Of a DNA stretch of 64,000 bases, positions 1 through 12,453 are shown one piece after another. Within the stretch, counting starts at the first letter, position 1. The number at the start of each line of letters is the position of its first letter. A model generated the notes under the pieces. That model saw only the letters and a program-made list of their open reading frames with translations. It made no database searches and was not told the DNA's origin. The translations under genes were made by a program, and so were the position numbers. Source of the stretch: Ceratotherium simum simum (taxonomy: Eukaryota; Chordata; Mammalia; Perissodactyla; Rhinocerotidae); contig NW_004454160.1 in the NCBI RefSeq assembly GCF_000283155.1, positions 4,104,446 through 4,168,445 of the forward strand, written 5' to 3'.

Positions 1-1089
1 CTTTGCTTAGGTATTTTTCCCTTGAAAGCAGAAAATCAGTAAATCACTTGATATACATAGACAGTATAGACCATGAAAAGATGCAGTGGGAAATGAGGCT
101 GAAAAGGTAGCAATAAGAGCTAATATCTATGGGGCATTTCCTATGTGCCATGCAGTATTTAGCTTTGAAGGCCATGCTGGTTAGTCTAAACTTTTCTCCA
201 TACCCTTTGGGAGCCATGGAAGATTAGTGATTAGAAAACTGACATGTTTAGATTGTACTTTAAGGTCTACCTATAAGATTAATGCGTGTAAAAATAGATA
301 AGATGGAGGTAAGGATGAGAGGCAGGTATTCAACAAGGAAGCTAAGAAGTCCAGTTGAAAAGTGCTCCATCGTGTTGGACTTTTTTGGCTATAAGAAAGA
401 GAAGTTTGTGCAGACCATTTTAATATAAGGTATTTATTTAAAGGATACTCAGAGATTGGAACAGGAACTAGACCTGAAAACTCTCAGGATCTAAAACAGC
501 TCTAGGGATGCGAGGCTCTCTTCATCTTTCTCTGTCACGGTCTCTGCTCCACACTTCTTTGTGTCTGCTCTGCTCTCCTCTTGGGCTCAAAGAACCATCC
601 TCTCCTTAGCTTCACATCCAAACCACAGAAGGCGCTTCTCAAGAAGACTTAGTTAATTAAATCACCCCTATAGGCCTCCCCAGTCAGCAGCCTCCAGTGT
701 GAAAAGAACAGCTGGTCAATCCTTCACTGACCGAGTGGGCTATCTATTGGGCAAGTGGGGAAGAGGCAGTGGACATGGCTGGCACCATAATTAATATTTC
801 TACTGGTGGTATGTTTGGAGAGGTGGAGGTGGCTTCTATCTTAGGCCAAAAATCAATTTAATTAAGTACCATTCTTCATTATGCTATAGCTAGCACTATA
901 ACCTTGACCAAGTCACTTATCTTCTCTATGCCTTAGTTTCTTCATCATTCAAATAGAGATAAAAGTAACAGCACTTTAGAATTTAGCATTCTTCAGAATT
1001 ACTAGCCACATTTAGTTAACATGAGATTTCACTCTGTGCCACTTCTGATTAACTGAGAATAACCATACCTTATAACAATGTGTAATTAC

Positions 1090-1245
1090 AGTTTGCAAAT
1101 CAAGGTTCTTTGAGGTTCTTTGATCCTCACAAGAACCCTTTAAGTTAGATAAGACAGATATCATTACCTCCATTTTTCCGAGATCCAGAGAGGTTACATG
1201 ACTTATTCAAGGTCACACGGCTATTAAGAGACAAAGCTAGGACTT
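1090..1245 (-). repeat. MIR SINE, inverted
   Basis: cctttaagttagataagaca, gagaggttacatgacttatt and ggtcacacggctatt are the reverse MIR core and tRNA side. Confidence 0.7.
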
Positions 1246-1273
1246 GAAATCTCATCTTCAAATTCCAAGTCCA

Positions 1274-1476
1274 GGGGCCAGCCCGGTGGCACAAGTGGTT
1301 AAGTGCACGCCTCTGCTGCAGGGGCCCGGGGTCCGCCAGTTCGGATCCTGGGCGCGCACCGACGCACCGCTTGTTAAGTCATGCTGCGGCGGCGTCCCAT
1401 ATAAAGTAGAGGAAGATGGGCATAGATGTGGGCATAGAAGACCAGGGCTGGTCTTCCTCACACACACAAAAAAAAA
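1274..1476 (+). mobile_element. ERE SINE
   Basis: tRNA-derived head (ggggccagcccggtggcaca), diagnostic body (cgtcccatataaagtagagg) and A-rich tail. The target-site duplication aattccaagt occurs at 1261-1270 and 1475-1484. Confidence 0.93.
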
Positions 1477-1615
1477 TTCCAAGTTTAATATGTTCTCCTC
1501 TTGCTGCCTCTCAAGGTTTGGGTTGCTTGGTCTCAAAAAGCTATCATGTATGGCAGATCTGCTGTAGATATCAAGACTATCATCTTCCTGTTCTTTCTAT
1601 TCTTTTTACATCTTC

Positions 1616-1806
1616 TTTTTGTGTGTGTGTGAGGAAGATTAGCCCTGAGCTAACATCCATGCCCATCTTCCTCTACTTTATATGGGACACCACCACAGCA
1701 TGGCTTGACAAGCAGCATCAGTCCGCACCCGGGATCCGAACCTGCAAACCCTGGGCCACCGAAGCGGAGCACGTGCACTTAACCACTACGCCACTGGGCC
1801 GGCCCC
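1616..1806 (-). mobile_element. ERE SINE, inverted
   Basis: Reverse-oriented copy beginning with a TG-rich tail complement and ending in gggccggcccc. Imperfect duplications (ttacatcttc / ttatgtcttc) flank it. Confidence 0.92.
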
Positions 1807-1959
1807 TTATGTCTTCCTTATTTATGCCTCTCCTTTTCTTCTATATTTCTAATTTATTACAGAAGGCTCCATAAAGAAGTTTGGCTTTTAGTAATGAAGA
1901 GTTGGTTGTACAAGTTCCAGAGCTTTCCTTGGCATTGACCCTTGCTTCCTGAATTGCAG

Positions 1960-2307
1960 GGAGATACTTTATCACAGTCACTACTCTCACCTCAGCTGGG
2001 AACATCGGAGAGGATGGAATCCTGAGCTGCACTTTTGAACCTGACATCAAACTTTCTGATATTGTGATACAGTGGCTGAAGGAAGGTGTTATGGGCTTGG
2101 TCCATGAGTTCAAAGAAGGCAAAGATGACCTGTCAGACCAGGACGAAATGTTCAGAGGCCGGACAGCAGTGTTTGCTGATCAAGTAATAGTTGGCAATGC
2201 CTCTCTGAGGCTAAAAAACGTGCAACTCGCAGATGCTGGCACCTACAAATGTTACATCATCACTTCTAAAGGCAAGGGGAATGCTAACCTTGAGTACAAA
2301 ACCGGAG
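1960..2307 (+). CDS. VTCN1: VTCN1 IgV-domain exon
   Basis: Exon between acceptor AG at 1958-1959 and donor GT at 2308-2309 (gtgagt). It starts with two bases that finish a split glycine codon, then reads R-Y-F-I-T-V and ends with the first base of the alanine codon after Y-K-T-G. The disulphide pair is the Cys of LSCTFEP and the Cys of TYKCYI. DAGTYKC is the standard J-like strand-F motif of V-set domains. There is one N-glycosylation sequon (GNASL). The length of 348 nt is normal for a V-set exon. A head-to-head pair of ERE SINEs ends 153 bp upstream. Confidence 0.97.
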
Positions 2308-5300
2308 GTGAGTTATTTTGAAGAGAGGGAAAGAAAGCGCCAAAAGATATTTGAGGCTAAAAGCATGGATTGCTGATGAAATATCATCTTATGTTCATGA
2401 GGAACTAGTATCAGACAAAGACCCTCCAAATTCTGCTAGCAGCCATCCTTGCTGTCCAAGACCCACACCATCTCCAAAAGTAGCCCACTATATACAATAT
2501 TAGGTCTTAAAATCTTTTGTTCTGGACTCTAGTCTCTTCTGAATGTTCAGGTATATTCCCTGAAATATTTTGCCAAAATAAATGTAGTCTCTTTTATGGT
2601 AGCCTCTGGTATTGCTAGTAAAAGAAGCCTGTAATAAGGCCTGAGACTTTTCTGTCCTAAGTAGGCCCTAGCCCAAGTCTGCAATCAGTACCTCCAGGGA
2701 CTTATGACAACAGAACCCATTTTAGGAGAAGTTAAAAAGGGAATTTATCAAAACAATATTGTCCTATAAACTCACTAATTCTCCCCCAATGAAATCCATC
2801 CTTCCTTACCAACTCAATTTAACACATTTTCTGAATTTATGTACAAGGGAGTCAGAGAGATACTGAAGAGTAAAAAGATGATTAAGAAAACAAAGATGAT
2901 TGTCCCTCCTCTTGCAGAGTTCAAAGAGTTAGAGCTTATAGAGTTGACGGTTGGGGCAGGAATAAGAAAAATATGTAAATATCTATAATAATTGGTAAAG
3001 TGTATCAAATTCTTTACAAGAAATATAAATAGAGTGATTTGGGGATTCAGAGGAAGAGAGAGATCACATCCAAATGCATAGAGGGGAAAGCGATTAGAAA
3101 GCCCCTGTGGAGACTCTGGCAGTGGAGAGGAGCTTGAAGGACAGGCAGAAAATATCCTGAGGCCTCCTAGCCGAAGCTAGTGTGTGCAGGCCTTTCTTGG
3201 CTAACTCATAACATGTGTATGTAATGGTTTGAAGACAGATCTAGAGCCGGACCTAGGCAAGTACAGTGGCCTGGGCAAGGCAACCATGCTGAGCCTCAAT
3301 TTCTTCATCTTAAAATGGGGATTAATAGAGTCATGTCAAAGGGACACTGGAGCCAACCGAAAGGGCTTCCAATGGCAAAGCTGGAACAATTTGAACAAAA
3401 AAATAAACAATATAGCATTAAATTGTAACTCTAAGTATGTTGAGTCCATACTTACTTAAATATGAGGGAGATGAAACAAATCTTTACAGATGAATTCCAA
3501 ATAATGTATTTAGGCCCTCCCCCTCCAGGCGGTGGAGCTTAGTACTTCCCCACCACCACCACACTCAGGGTGTGTTAGGCTTAGTGAAGTCCAGCTTCCA
3601 AAGAAACCTGGCAAACACTGGCTCAGCCAGGTGATCAAAGTTAACATTATCAGTGATAAGTCATGTTGATAGCATGCACTCTCTTGTGTGATATGATGAG
3701 AAGGGCACTTTACGTCCTACAGTCTTCTTCCTCTGCAAAACCCACAACCTCAGTCTAATCATGAGGAAAACATCAGACAAATTCCAAGAGAGGGGCATCC
3801 TACAAAATACCTGACCAGTACTCCTCAAAATTGTCAAGATCATGAAAAACATGGAAAGATTGAGAAACTGTCACAGACCAGAGGAACCTAAGAAGACATG
3901 ACAAATAAATGCAATGTGGTATTTTGGATAGGATCCTGGGAAAGAAAAAGGACATTAGTGGAAAAACTGGTAAAATATAAATAAAGTCTGGAGTTTAGTT
4001 AATAGTAATGTACCAATGATGGTTTCTCAATTTTGATAAATGCACCATGGTTATTTAAGATGTTAATATTAGGGGAGACTGGATGAGGAGTATACAAGAA
4101 ATCTCTGTACCATCTCTGCAACTTTTCTGTAAATGTAAAATTATTCAAAAATTAAAAGCTTATTTTTAAAAATGGGGAATAATAGCAGATATCCCAAGTA
4201 CTATTGTGAGGAGCAAATGAAATAATGTCTGGAATCCGGTACCTGGCACAGGGTACATCCTCAATAAATGGTGGATCATTGTGATGTGCATGCAGTTTCC
4301 CACATCACCTCCCAGGAGTTGTTTCCTGCTTGCTCCAAGCGAGTCTCATCTCCCCTGCCAGACAGCAGGCTCTTTAAGGACAAAGCAAGGGCTTTCCTTT
4401 CACCACTCACTCAGCACCAGCACAGTCCCAGGAAAAGGAAGATGCTAAATAAATTAATAAATTGTATCTTGCCATTTTGGCATAATAAGCATTTTACAGT
4501 CAAAAGTCCAGGCCTTAACATTTTTCCACAAGTGTCTCTCTGTCTAGATAGAGGAGGAATCTAGTCTTTCAAAATGCAGTGACCTCTCCAGTGAGGAGAA
4601 TCATTTTAGAACAAAACAAATACCAGTCTCTATCCCTGAATACCAGGGCTGGGCAGTCTCCACCCAAGCAAACTCCAAATCCCCATGATGACAAAGGCCT
4701 GGGTATGGAATTTCTGTGGTTGACATGTGAATGCTGTTTGTTTCTTCCTCCTCCCTCTCCCTCCCCACCCTAACTTGATCCTCCAGGCAGAAAAATACAT
4801 AAAATCCAGGAGGCTCCACAGGCGCCTGGGAAAATGCTCAATTTCCCTAAGGGATAAACTTTTTTGTGATCCCTGGAACTCCTCTTACTCAGAGAAATTC
4901 ATCTGTTGTAACAATTATACCTAGAACTTAGGTCCTTAGAGTTTGTGATATTGGCCAAAGGGTGGTGATGTATAGCAATACTACAGGCAAATCATTATTT
5001 GCTTCTACAATACAATGGGCCATACATGGACAGCCCACCGGGGAAGTACTGAGTCACTTCATTGGTGGAAATGACTGTTTTTAAGACCTAGCACTTCAAT
5101 GTCTACGTTGGCTTATCTGTCTGACCTTGACATCTGCCCCTTTTGACCTTCAACTCTGCAGCCTTCAGCATCCCAGAGGTGAATGTGAATTATAATGCCA
5201 GCTCAGAGAGCTTACGATGTGAGGCTCCCCGATGGTTCCCCCAGCCTACAGTGGTCTGGGCATCCCAAGTTGACCAGGGAGCCAACTTCTCAGAAGTCTC

Positions 5301-8300
5301 CAACACCAGCTTTGAGCTGAACTCTGAGAATGTGACCATGAAGGTTGTGTCTGTACTCTACAATGTCACGATCAACAACACATACTCCTGTATGATTGAG
5401 AACAACATTGCCAAAGCCACAGGGGATATCAAAGTGACAGGTGAGTTCCTCTACCTTTTTGTATGGGTTTATTAGAGTGAGAATCAAATCTAAATTAAAA
5501 TCTAATTTCTTTATCAGATATATTATGTACCAGGGCACAGAAAGCTCTAGAGTCCTTGAGAGCTTGATGACAATTCCAGTTGGGATTACATTATGTAAGG
5601 AGAAGACTAACACAAAACAATATTTATGGCATATAGGTCAAAGATGGCAATTAGGCTTCATTTTGTATGCCTTCTCATTGATAGGGAGTGGTTGCCTAGA
5701 AAGCAATGTTTAGGACTCTGTGCCCTGTCTAACTCAGGAGGACTGCTTTGATGAAGCAGCGGGGAAGTGATAATTATTTGACATCTTTGATATATTCAGC
5801 TGATGATCTAAATCCCAAGCCCCCCAAAACTAGTTTGGTTCTAGCCCGCCTTTGAGAAGGCTTTCAATTTGAAGACTAAAGGTTTTAAAGTCTGACTTTG
5901 TCTTATTCAAGCCTTCTGGGACCGGCTCATGAACCCACTAATATTAGTCCAGGATTAACCTGAAAGCTCTAGATTGAACTGGCACCCTAGTCTCCCTGCA
6001 GTGCTTTAGTGCATACAAAACCTACAGTTGAGCTAGTGTCAAGAAAATACACAGACTGAATTATGACTTTTAAGACCATCCCTCCTGGGGCTAAATTGAA
6101 TTCAAACTGGAGAGAAAGGGGTATGTCAAGAAAACTGCTGTCAAATCAACTCTAGTACCAGGCAGAATACCTTGCACATTGTAAGTACCCTATATATGTT
6201 TGCTGAATTTAACTGAATAAATATTTTCATTGGCTTATTTTTTATTTAAAATTATATATATGAAAAGGCAATGAAATGGGAGAAAATATTTGCAGATCAT
6301 TTATCTGATAAGATGTTAATATCCAGAGTACATAAAGAACTTCTAAAACTCAACAACAAAAAAATCAAATAACCCAATTAAAAAATGGGCAGATGAATTC
6401 AATAGACATTTCCCTGAAGAAGATATACGAATGGCCAACAAACACATGAAAAGATGCTCAACATCACTAATCATCAGAGAAATGCAAATCAAAAACACAA
6501 TATCACCTCAAAGCCATTAGGATGGCTCCTATCAAAAAAAACAGTGTTGGTGAGGATGTGGAGAAATTGGAACCCTCGTGCACATTGGTGAAAGTGTAAA
6601 ATGGTGCAACTGCTATGGAAAACAGTATGGAAGTTCTTCAAAAAATTATAATAGAACTACTATATGATCCAGCAATCCTATTTCTGTGTATATATCCAAA
6701 AGAATCGAAAGCAGGGTCTCAAATTGATATACACACACTCACGTTCATAGCAACATTATTCATAATAGCCAAAAGGTAGAAGCAATCCCAAATGTCTATC
6801 AACAGATGAATGGATAAACAAAATGTGGTATACATATATATATATATGATGGAATATTATTCAGCCTTATAAAGGAAGGAAATCTTTTTACATGCTACAA
6901 CATGGATGAACCTTCAGGATATTATGCTAAGTGAAATAAGCCAGTCATGGAAAGACAAATACTACATAATTCCACTTATGTGAGGTATCTAAAGTAGTCA
7001 AATTCATAGAAACAGAAAGTAGAATGGTGGTTACCAGCAGCTAAGTGGGAGGGAGAAGGAAGGGGAGTTGTTGTTTAATGGATATAGAGTTTGAGATTTG
7101 CAAGATGAAAAAGTTTTGGAGATCTGTTTCACAACAATGTGAATATACTTAACACTACTGAACTATACACTGAAAAATGGTTAAGATGATAAATTTTATG
7201 GTATGTGTTTTTTACCACAATAAAAAAAAAAGTATCTAATTTAAAAAAAAATTATAGGGGCCTGCCCAGTGGCGTAGTGGTTAAGTTCACATGCTCCGCT
7301 TCGGCAGCCCAGGGTTCGCAGGTTCAGATCCTGGGCACAGACCTACACACCACTTATCAAGCCATGCTGTGGCAGGTGACCCACATATAAAGTAGAGGAA
7401 GATGGGCATGGATGTTAGCCCAGGGCCAATCTTCCTCAGGAAAAGGAGGAGGGTTGGCAGTGGAGATTAGCTCAGGGCTAATCTTCCTCACCAAAAAAAT
7501 AAATAAAGATACATATAGATAAATAAATATATAAAATAAAATAAATTATACATATGGAAAGAGAGAGTTCTTCCACCATCCTGAGGAACAAATTGGTGAC
7601 TGTACTGGTTAGAATGATCTTAGTTACCTGTAACAGAAAACCAACTCAAATAAGCCTGAGCTAAAAGGGGTATTTATTAAAAGAGTATTAGGATGTCTTG
7701 TGGAACCAAGGACAGAAAGTGCAATTTAGCTTCAGGAATAGCTGAAACCAGGAACTTAAATTCCATTGGGATTCTCTGTTTCTCATTTCTTCTTCATTCT
7801 CTATTTACTCTCTTATTTACTCTCTTGTTTCAGTCTATAGGGCAGAATGTGGTTACCAAGAACTCCTACCTTTAAAAGTCTCTTTCACTCAAGAGAGTAA
7901 CCAGACTGAACCTCAATCCCTCACTCATATTCTACATTCCCAGAAAGGCTCAACTTGGGTCAGTTGCCCACACCTAGACTAATGAGGTGGTACCTAATGG
8001 AAGGCCTTCCCAGAAGAGAAAGGGGGAATGAAGCAGTGGGCATTTAAAACAATAGGTGTTAACAACAGTATCTCAGTTCAGATCTCAATAAAAAGCCTCC
8101 TGTATAACCAGTGTCTTCTAATAGAAGGGGCAATAACTGGACAAACCAAAGAGATTGAGCATACCTTTTATTCAGTGAGCAGATTCTTTTGCCATACATG
8201 CTTATTGGATACATCAGAACAAGTGTTCCATTAATCAATAGTAGGACTAAATACAACTTTTGGTAACAGGATATAGCTCAAAATTAAGAAAATAACATAA

Positions 8301-10503
8301 TTCCTTCTTGCCATACACAAAGTAGGTACTCTATACACATTTTTAAACAATTTTATGAGGCCAGGGTGTTTATATCCTGTGTTCTATGACTATACTGCTA
8401 ATTTTGGTCATTCATTCAACACGTATGTATTGTGCACCAAATAGGTCCAAAGCAAATTTTAAGTCCCATGAAATACTGAAATGAATAGCACAATTGTCAT
8501 AAGAGAAGTTAATCACATGTAGATATGGTGCCTAGCGGAAAAGTTGTTAATTATGACTGTAGTGGCTCAGTAGATGAGACAGAGTTCAAGCTGCGTTTTG
8601 AAGGAGAAGAATGGTTTTGATAGAATAGAAAGGTATGAAGTCAGGAACCTATGTCAATGGTCCAGTGGAGAAATTATGAGGCCCTTAACTGGGGCAGTGG
8701 CCATGGGAAGAAAAGGGGAAAGAATCAAAAGTTAATGAAGAAAATAATTTACAGGACTTGGTGACACAAATGTGAAAGACAAGAGAAAGAACAAGTCAAA
8801 ATGGGTCTGATATTTCTACCCAGGTTGTTTAGGAGGTTAGTAATGCTGCCAACAAAAAATGAAAACATAGGAGAAGCAACATGTTTGGAAAGAAGATGAG
8901 GGTTTTAGAGATGTTGAGTTGAAAGTGCCCACTGTGTACATAGGAAGAGATGTCCAGTGCTTAGCACATTGCCCAGCATACAATAAGTTTTACGGAGAAT
9001 GCTTCATCCCTATTCCATGTATTTCCTTCCACAAGAAGGAATCCCCACCAATGTAACCCTTCACTCCTCTCTCTTCTCCTCTCTTTCACTCCTCCCCAGA
9101 AAAGGAGGAATTAATTTATCTGATTGGTGAGTTTAGTAGGAGAAGCTGAACACAAGTAGCTCAGCTCCTTATTTTTCCTTTTCTCTCTAGCTAACCCTCA
9201 GGAAGTATACATTCTACTCTGCTCCTCCAAGCCATCAGTTTTTCAGGGGTAGAATCTTGCCCTTGCAGGAGGAAGCCTGCCCTAGTCTGGTGCCACCTGT
9301 CGCTGGTGAAGTCTGGGCTGCAGACCACTTGCCTGCAGACAAAGTTTCATCCTTTATTATCAAATTTATCAGTAATAAAGGTGATATTTTGGTCTTCCAG
9401 TTGCCTCACTTTTTGTCTTACTCTTTAATTGGTTGAGAACTCAGTTGGGGAAGAGGGTGTTATTTATCGGAGTCCTTTGAACCCCAACAGTAGGTGCTCA
9501 AAAATATTTACTGAATAATTATGTTTTTAACTGACATATACAGTAGCAACTGTAAATCCAGACGTGGAACTCAGGACAGAGTTCAGGCTAAGGAGGTGGA
9601 TTTGGAAACGATCAGTTTAATGGGAGTAATGCTTATTAGGCTTGAGTGAGGTTACTATTGTTTTTATAATACTTATTGAGTGCTTACTATTGTGCCAGGC
9701 ACTGTTCTAAGTGCTTTACATGTATTAACTTATTAATCCCCATAAGAACCCTATGAAGTAGATTATAATTATTTTAGCTCTTTTTTATAGATGAAGAAAC
9801 TGAGGCATGTACAGATTGAGCAACTTGCCTAAAGTCACACAACTAGTAGGTGTCAGAGCTGAAATGAGTTGAGACTGGACTGGCTAGGGAGGGAATAGAG
9901 TAAAAGAAGAGTAATTTCACTCCTTCACTTCTACATTTCTCTACTTCAAAATGAGAACACTGCTTTCTCATCAATTTGTAGTAGTATGACAAAAGTGAAT
10001 GACACAGTACACGTAAAGGTCACTCCCTACGGGTAAAAATGTGTCTGAAACCAAGGACTGGCCACGGCTGTTTGTTTAGCCTCTTCTTTATTTGGTAAGT
10101 AATAACAATCTCTTATTGGTATGGTTATTCATTTGGCTGAGTGCTCACTGGAGTGGACCACAGAATGGAACTTCCTCTGAAGAAAGGGAAAGCTCTGCTT
10201 TTAAGCCAGTGACAGTAAGGTGGAGAATGAGGTACAACATTGGCCCCAAATTGGGGTACAAGTTGCATTAGGAACAACTTGCTCTGTATTTCAGGTACTT
10301 TTCTTTGCTAACAAGCCATATGAAGAAGATATCCAGCTTTTCCTCTATAACCCTGAACTGTTTTCTCTCCCTTTACAGACTCTGAGATTAAAAGGCGGAG
10401 TCACCTACAGCTGCTGAACTCAAAGGCTTCCCTGTGTGTCTCCTCTTTCTTTGCCATCACCTGGATATTCCTGCCTCTCTCCCTTTACCTGATGCCAAAA
10501 TAA
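1960..10503 (+). CDS. VTCN1: VTCN1 (B7-H4), 3' three coding exons; gene continues left of window
   Basis: B7-family immune checkpoint ligand that inhibits T-cell activation at the surface of antigen-presenting and epithelial cells. Coding pieces are 1960-2307, 5162-5440 and 10379-10503. Their phases join cleanly (2 nt + codons + 1 nt in the first two; 2 nt + 41 codons in the last) and give about 250 residues ending at TAA 10501-10503. Visible are an IgV domain (LSCTFEP and TYKCYI cysteines), an IgC domain (LRCEAP and YSCMIE cysteines), seven N-x-S/T sites and a hydrophobic C-terminus with almost no cytoplasmic tail. The protein closely resembles human VTCN1 (282 residues) as I remember it. 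The exons for the signal peptide and first residues are not in the window. The gene lies head-to-tail with TRIM45. Confidence 0.97.
2308..5161 (+). other. VTCN1: VTCN1 intron between IgV and IgC exons
   Basis: No coding signal. It contains a MIR-like piece near 3240-3330, an L1 3' UTR (about 3590-4172) and a MIR tail at 4190-4270. The remainder, about 2310-3230 and 4280-5160, shows nothing I recognise. Confidence 0.85.
3590..4172 (+). mobile_element. L1 3' UTR fragment
   Basis: Resembles L1M-type 3' UTRs (ggacattagtggaaaaactg, ttagttaatagtaatgtacc) and ends in an A-rich tail. The same family is seen at 54,595. Confidence 0.75.
5162..5440 (+). CDS. VTCN1: VTCN1 IgC-domain exon
   Basis: Exon of 279 nt between acceptor AG 5160-5161 and donor gtgagt at 5441. 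It encodes the membrane-proximal C-set domain. The cysteines of LRCEAPRW and YSCMIEN form the expected disulphide, with the tryptophan of TVVWASQ in between. Six N-x-S/T sequons occur (NAS, NFS, NTS, NVT twice, NNT), in keeping with the heavy glycosylation known for B7-H4. It starts in phase 2 and ends after one base of the next codon, matching both neighbours. Confidence 0.97.
6262..7254 (+). mobile_element. L1 ORF2 end and 3' UTR
   Basis: Decayed reverse-transcriptase-gene end (the catcagagaaatgcaaatca word and the gaggatgtggagaaattgga word are L1 hallmarks) followed by the 3' UTR and an A-rich tail. Truncated at its 5' side and with no open frame. Confidence 0.9.
7257..7500 (+). mobile_element. 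ERE SINE
   Basis: Full head and body with two copies of the gaggattggc/ttagctcagggct tail unit. It is inserted just behind an L1 poly(A) tail. Confidence 0.93.
9690..9880 (-). repeat. MIR SINE, inverted
   Basis: ttgtgccaggcactgttcta, tagatgaagaaactgaggca and agtcacacaactagtaggtg: a well-preserved reverse MIR. Confidence 0.8.
10379..10503 (+). CDS. VTCN1: VTCN1 terminal coding exon (membrane anchor)
   Basis: Begins after acceptor AG 10377-10378 and reads [13 protein letters not shown], then a hydrophobic stretch ([20 protein letters not shown]) and ends Y-L-M-P-K-stop. The stop is TAA at 10501-10503. The anchor is followed by only a few residues, so there is no signalling tail; family literature describes both transmembrane and lipid-linked forms. 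The exon goes on as 3' UTR to 10548, where a gtgag donor begins. Confidence 0.95.
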
Positions 10504-10548
10504 TATGCCTTGGCCACACAGAAACATGCAAAGTCATTGGTATGACAG
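10504..10548 (+). other. VTCN1: VTCN1 3' UTR, first part
   Basis: Forty-five bases between the stop codon and a donor at 10549-10550. The sequence resembles the start of the human VTCN1 3' UTR as I remember it, where splicing also occurs inside the UTR. This is inference from donor quality and recalled homology. Confidence 0.7.
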
Positions 10549-12416
10549 GTGAGCTGAATCACAAATGGTGTGGGGGATCCGTTCTGTGTATGCTAACAAG
10601 AGTCCAGCAGCCTCTAGCATCAGCCTCAGAGAGAAACACTTAATGCCAGGGCAGTTGGCACTATTTCCACTGGTATTTTGAAAGGTAAGCATTTGTTAAC
10701 TTAACAAAGCATATAGACTTCATTGACAGACCTATAGGAAAAACAACTCTATGCAATTTAAATATTTGTGTAAATATAAACACCTTTTCATACCTATGAA
10801 GGCAAAAAGATCTTATTGAAGAGAAAGAGATGTTTAGCCCTCTCTGGATTTCACTGTTATTTATGAAGATCTACCACATTACTCAGTGGCATCACCACCA
10901 TGTGTCCAGGCTCACAACCTTAGAGCTATTTTTGTCCCCCCCGTCCTTCATGTCAATTTGTTACTAAGCCCTACAGCATTTTCCTGTGTTGTCTCTCAGA
11001 TTGACCCTAATCCAACCTTCATCATCTCACACCCAGACTAGTTCTAAAACTTTGTACTTGCTCCTTCCTCTCCCCACTTCAGGTGATAGGAAACAAGGTG
11101 CCAGAATAAAATGATTCAAACACTATTTTCACCACAGCATTCCTTTGCTGTGGAACCTGAAGTGACTCTTTGGACACCACTATATTAAAAGTTAAAATCC
11201 TCTGCTGCGCAGTCATAGCTCTCTAACAGTTTCTCTCCCTGAGCTTCCTGCTTCTCTCAACTACCTACTACTGTTGTCTGGCCTTGCTCCCTCTCTCACT
11301 GCCCCTTCCCGGAAATCTCCTCTACTCTATGGCAATTCAGATCCACATTTCCTTCACCCATTTCAATAAAGTGCTTCCTAGCTTATAGCCCCCTTTCCTG
11401 ATGGTCCTTTCATTTCACATCCCCTGGGCATGTATGTATAATTTATGATAGCTTACACTCTCTAAGGCACATACATTCTTTTCCTCGACTGTTAAGTCCT
11501 CAAGGGCAGGCAAAGATCTGTTGATTTGCTTTTCATTCTTTTTCCTGTTCTCTAAACACTTACTACTGTGCAGTGCAAAAATATATTTTTTTGTAAGGAA
11601 ACCTGCCAGTTCCCATCATTTCCAACCTCAACAGTTGTCAGTGGAGGAAACTATCCCTTAAGGATCTCGTTAGTAGAAGAAGGAACCCTTTCTTCTTTCC
11701 TTGATTCCCCATAACACTGTAAATGAGTTTTTAATATCCTGCAACTAGATCATCTGACCTATAAAGTATAGCTTATTCATCTTTATCTAGTATTCCCTTA
11801 GAGCAGTAATTTGCAGCCTTTTTTTAAAAGCCATGACATACATGTAACGATGACGTTCACACGCAGTACACATAGCGTTATATACTGTTACCCATTTAGC
11901 TGCAGCTCCATCTTTTTCTCCCTAGAACTATAGAGCGATAACCTTAAATCAAATAAATTTTTTAAAATAAATGATCATTATTATTAATGATCACTAATAA
12001 AATAGATCATTACTTGTGACACACATTATAACTGATAATGACATTTTAGGTCACATACATTCCCTGGTTGGGAACTCAGGCAGAAACCATCTTTCTACTT
12101 CTACCCAGGAGCCTGCCCACGGTTCATCTCTCAGTTCCTGTTTACTCTGCGAGTCTACAGCCATACCACTCTGAACGTGCCCAATCTCATCTGCTTGCTC
12201 TGAGGATGGTCCCCTCCCTTAGGGAGAGACTCAAGCCATCTCCTTTTCCCCAGCCACACATGGTACCATGTGGCCTCGATAGAGCATCATCAAAATACAG
12301 AAAAACAAGTCCGTTTCTAAAAAAGAGATACACTCATACAGTGGCAGGGAGACTTTCAGTTCTCAATAAATGTTTGCTGAATGGTTGTAATGGTATCTTA
12401 TTGCTGTTATTTTCAG
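10549..12416 (+). other. VTCN1: VTCN1 3' UTR intron
   Basis: Intron within the 3' UTR. About 10,905-11,610 is L2-like in plus orientation (cysteine/serine-codon-rich antisense-looking pyrimidine tracts and an L2-type tail). The AT-rich stretch 11,940-12,060 repeats the word atgatca with decay. No gene is seen. Confidence 0.65.
10905..11610 (+). mobile_element. L2 remnant
   Basis: catcatctcacacccagact and tcctcaagggcaggcaaaga resemble L2. Heavily decayed. Confidence 0.5.
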
Positions 12417-12423
12417 AATCCCA

Positions 12424-12453
12424 GGAATCTGCAAAACTGGAATCTGCAAAACT
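12424..12453. repeat. 15-bp tandem duplication
   Basis: ggaatctgcaaaact twice in a row with no differences, eight bases into the VTCN1 3' UTR exon. Confidence 0.95.

Larger units (their letters stand above)
1..1959 (+). other. VTCN1: VTCN1 intron upstream of IgV exon (partial)
   Basis: Noncoding. It holds old MIR fragments (about 890-980 plus, 1090-1245 minus) and two ERE SINEs in opposite orientation (1274-1476, 1616-1806). About 420-660 looks like a decayed, unclassified transposon. No earlier VTCN1 exon was recognised, so the exons upstream lie left of the window. Confidence 0.8.
5441..10378 (+). other. VTCN1: VTCN1 intron between IgC and anchor exons
   Basis: Contains an L1 ORF2/3' UTR remnant (about 6262-7254) directly followed by an ERE SINE (7257-7500), an unclassified old repeat at about 7600-8080, and a MIR at 9690-9880. 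Nothing recognisable was seen at 5450-6250 or 8100-9680. Confidence 0.85.

Noticed and set aside
1258..1536. Open frames inside ERE SINEs (also 31028-31274, 39665-39929, 55727-55970)
   Set aside because: They recur with the same peptide pattern wherever an ERE lies, so they are by-products of the repeat.
3515..3560. Possible promoter or GC box near ccctccccctccagg
   Set aside because: Isolated pyrimidine-rich patch in an intron with no CpG island or other motif.
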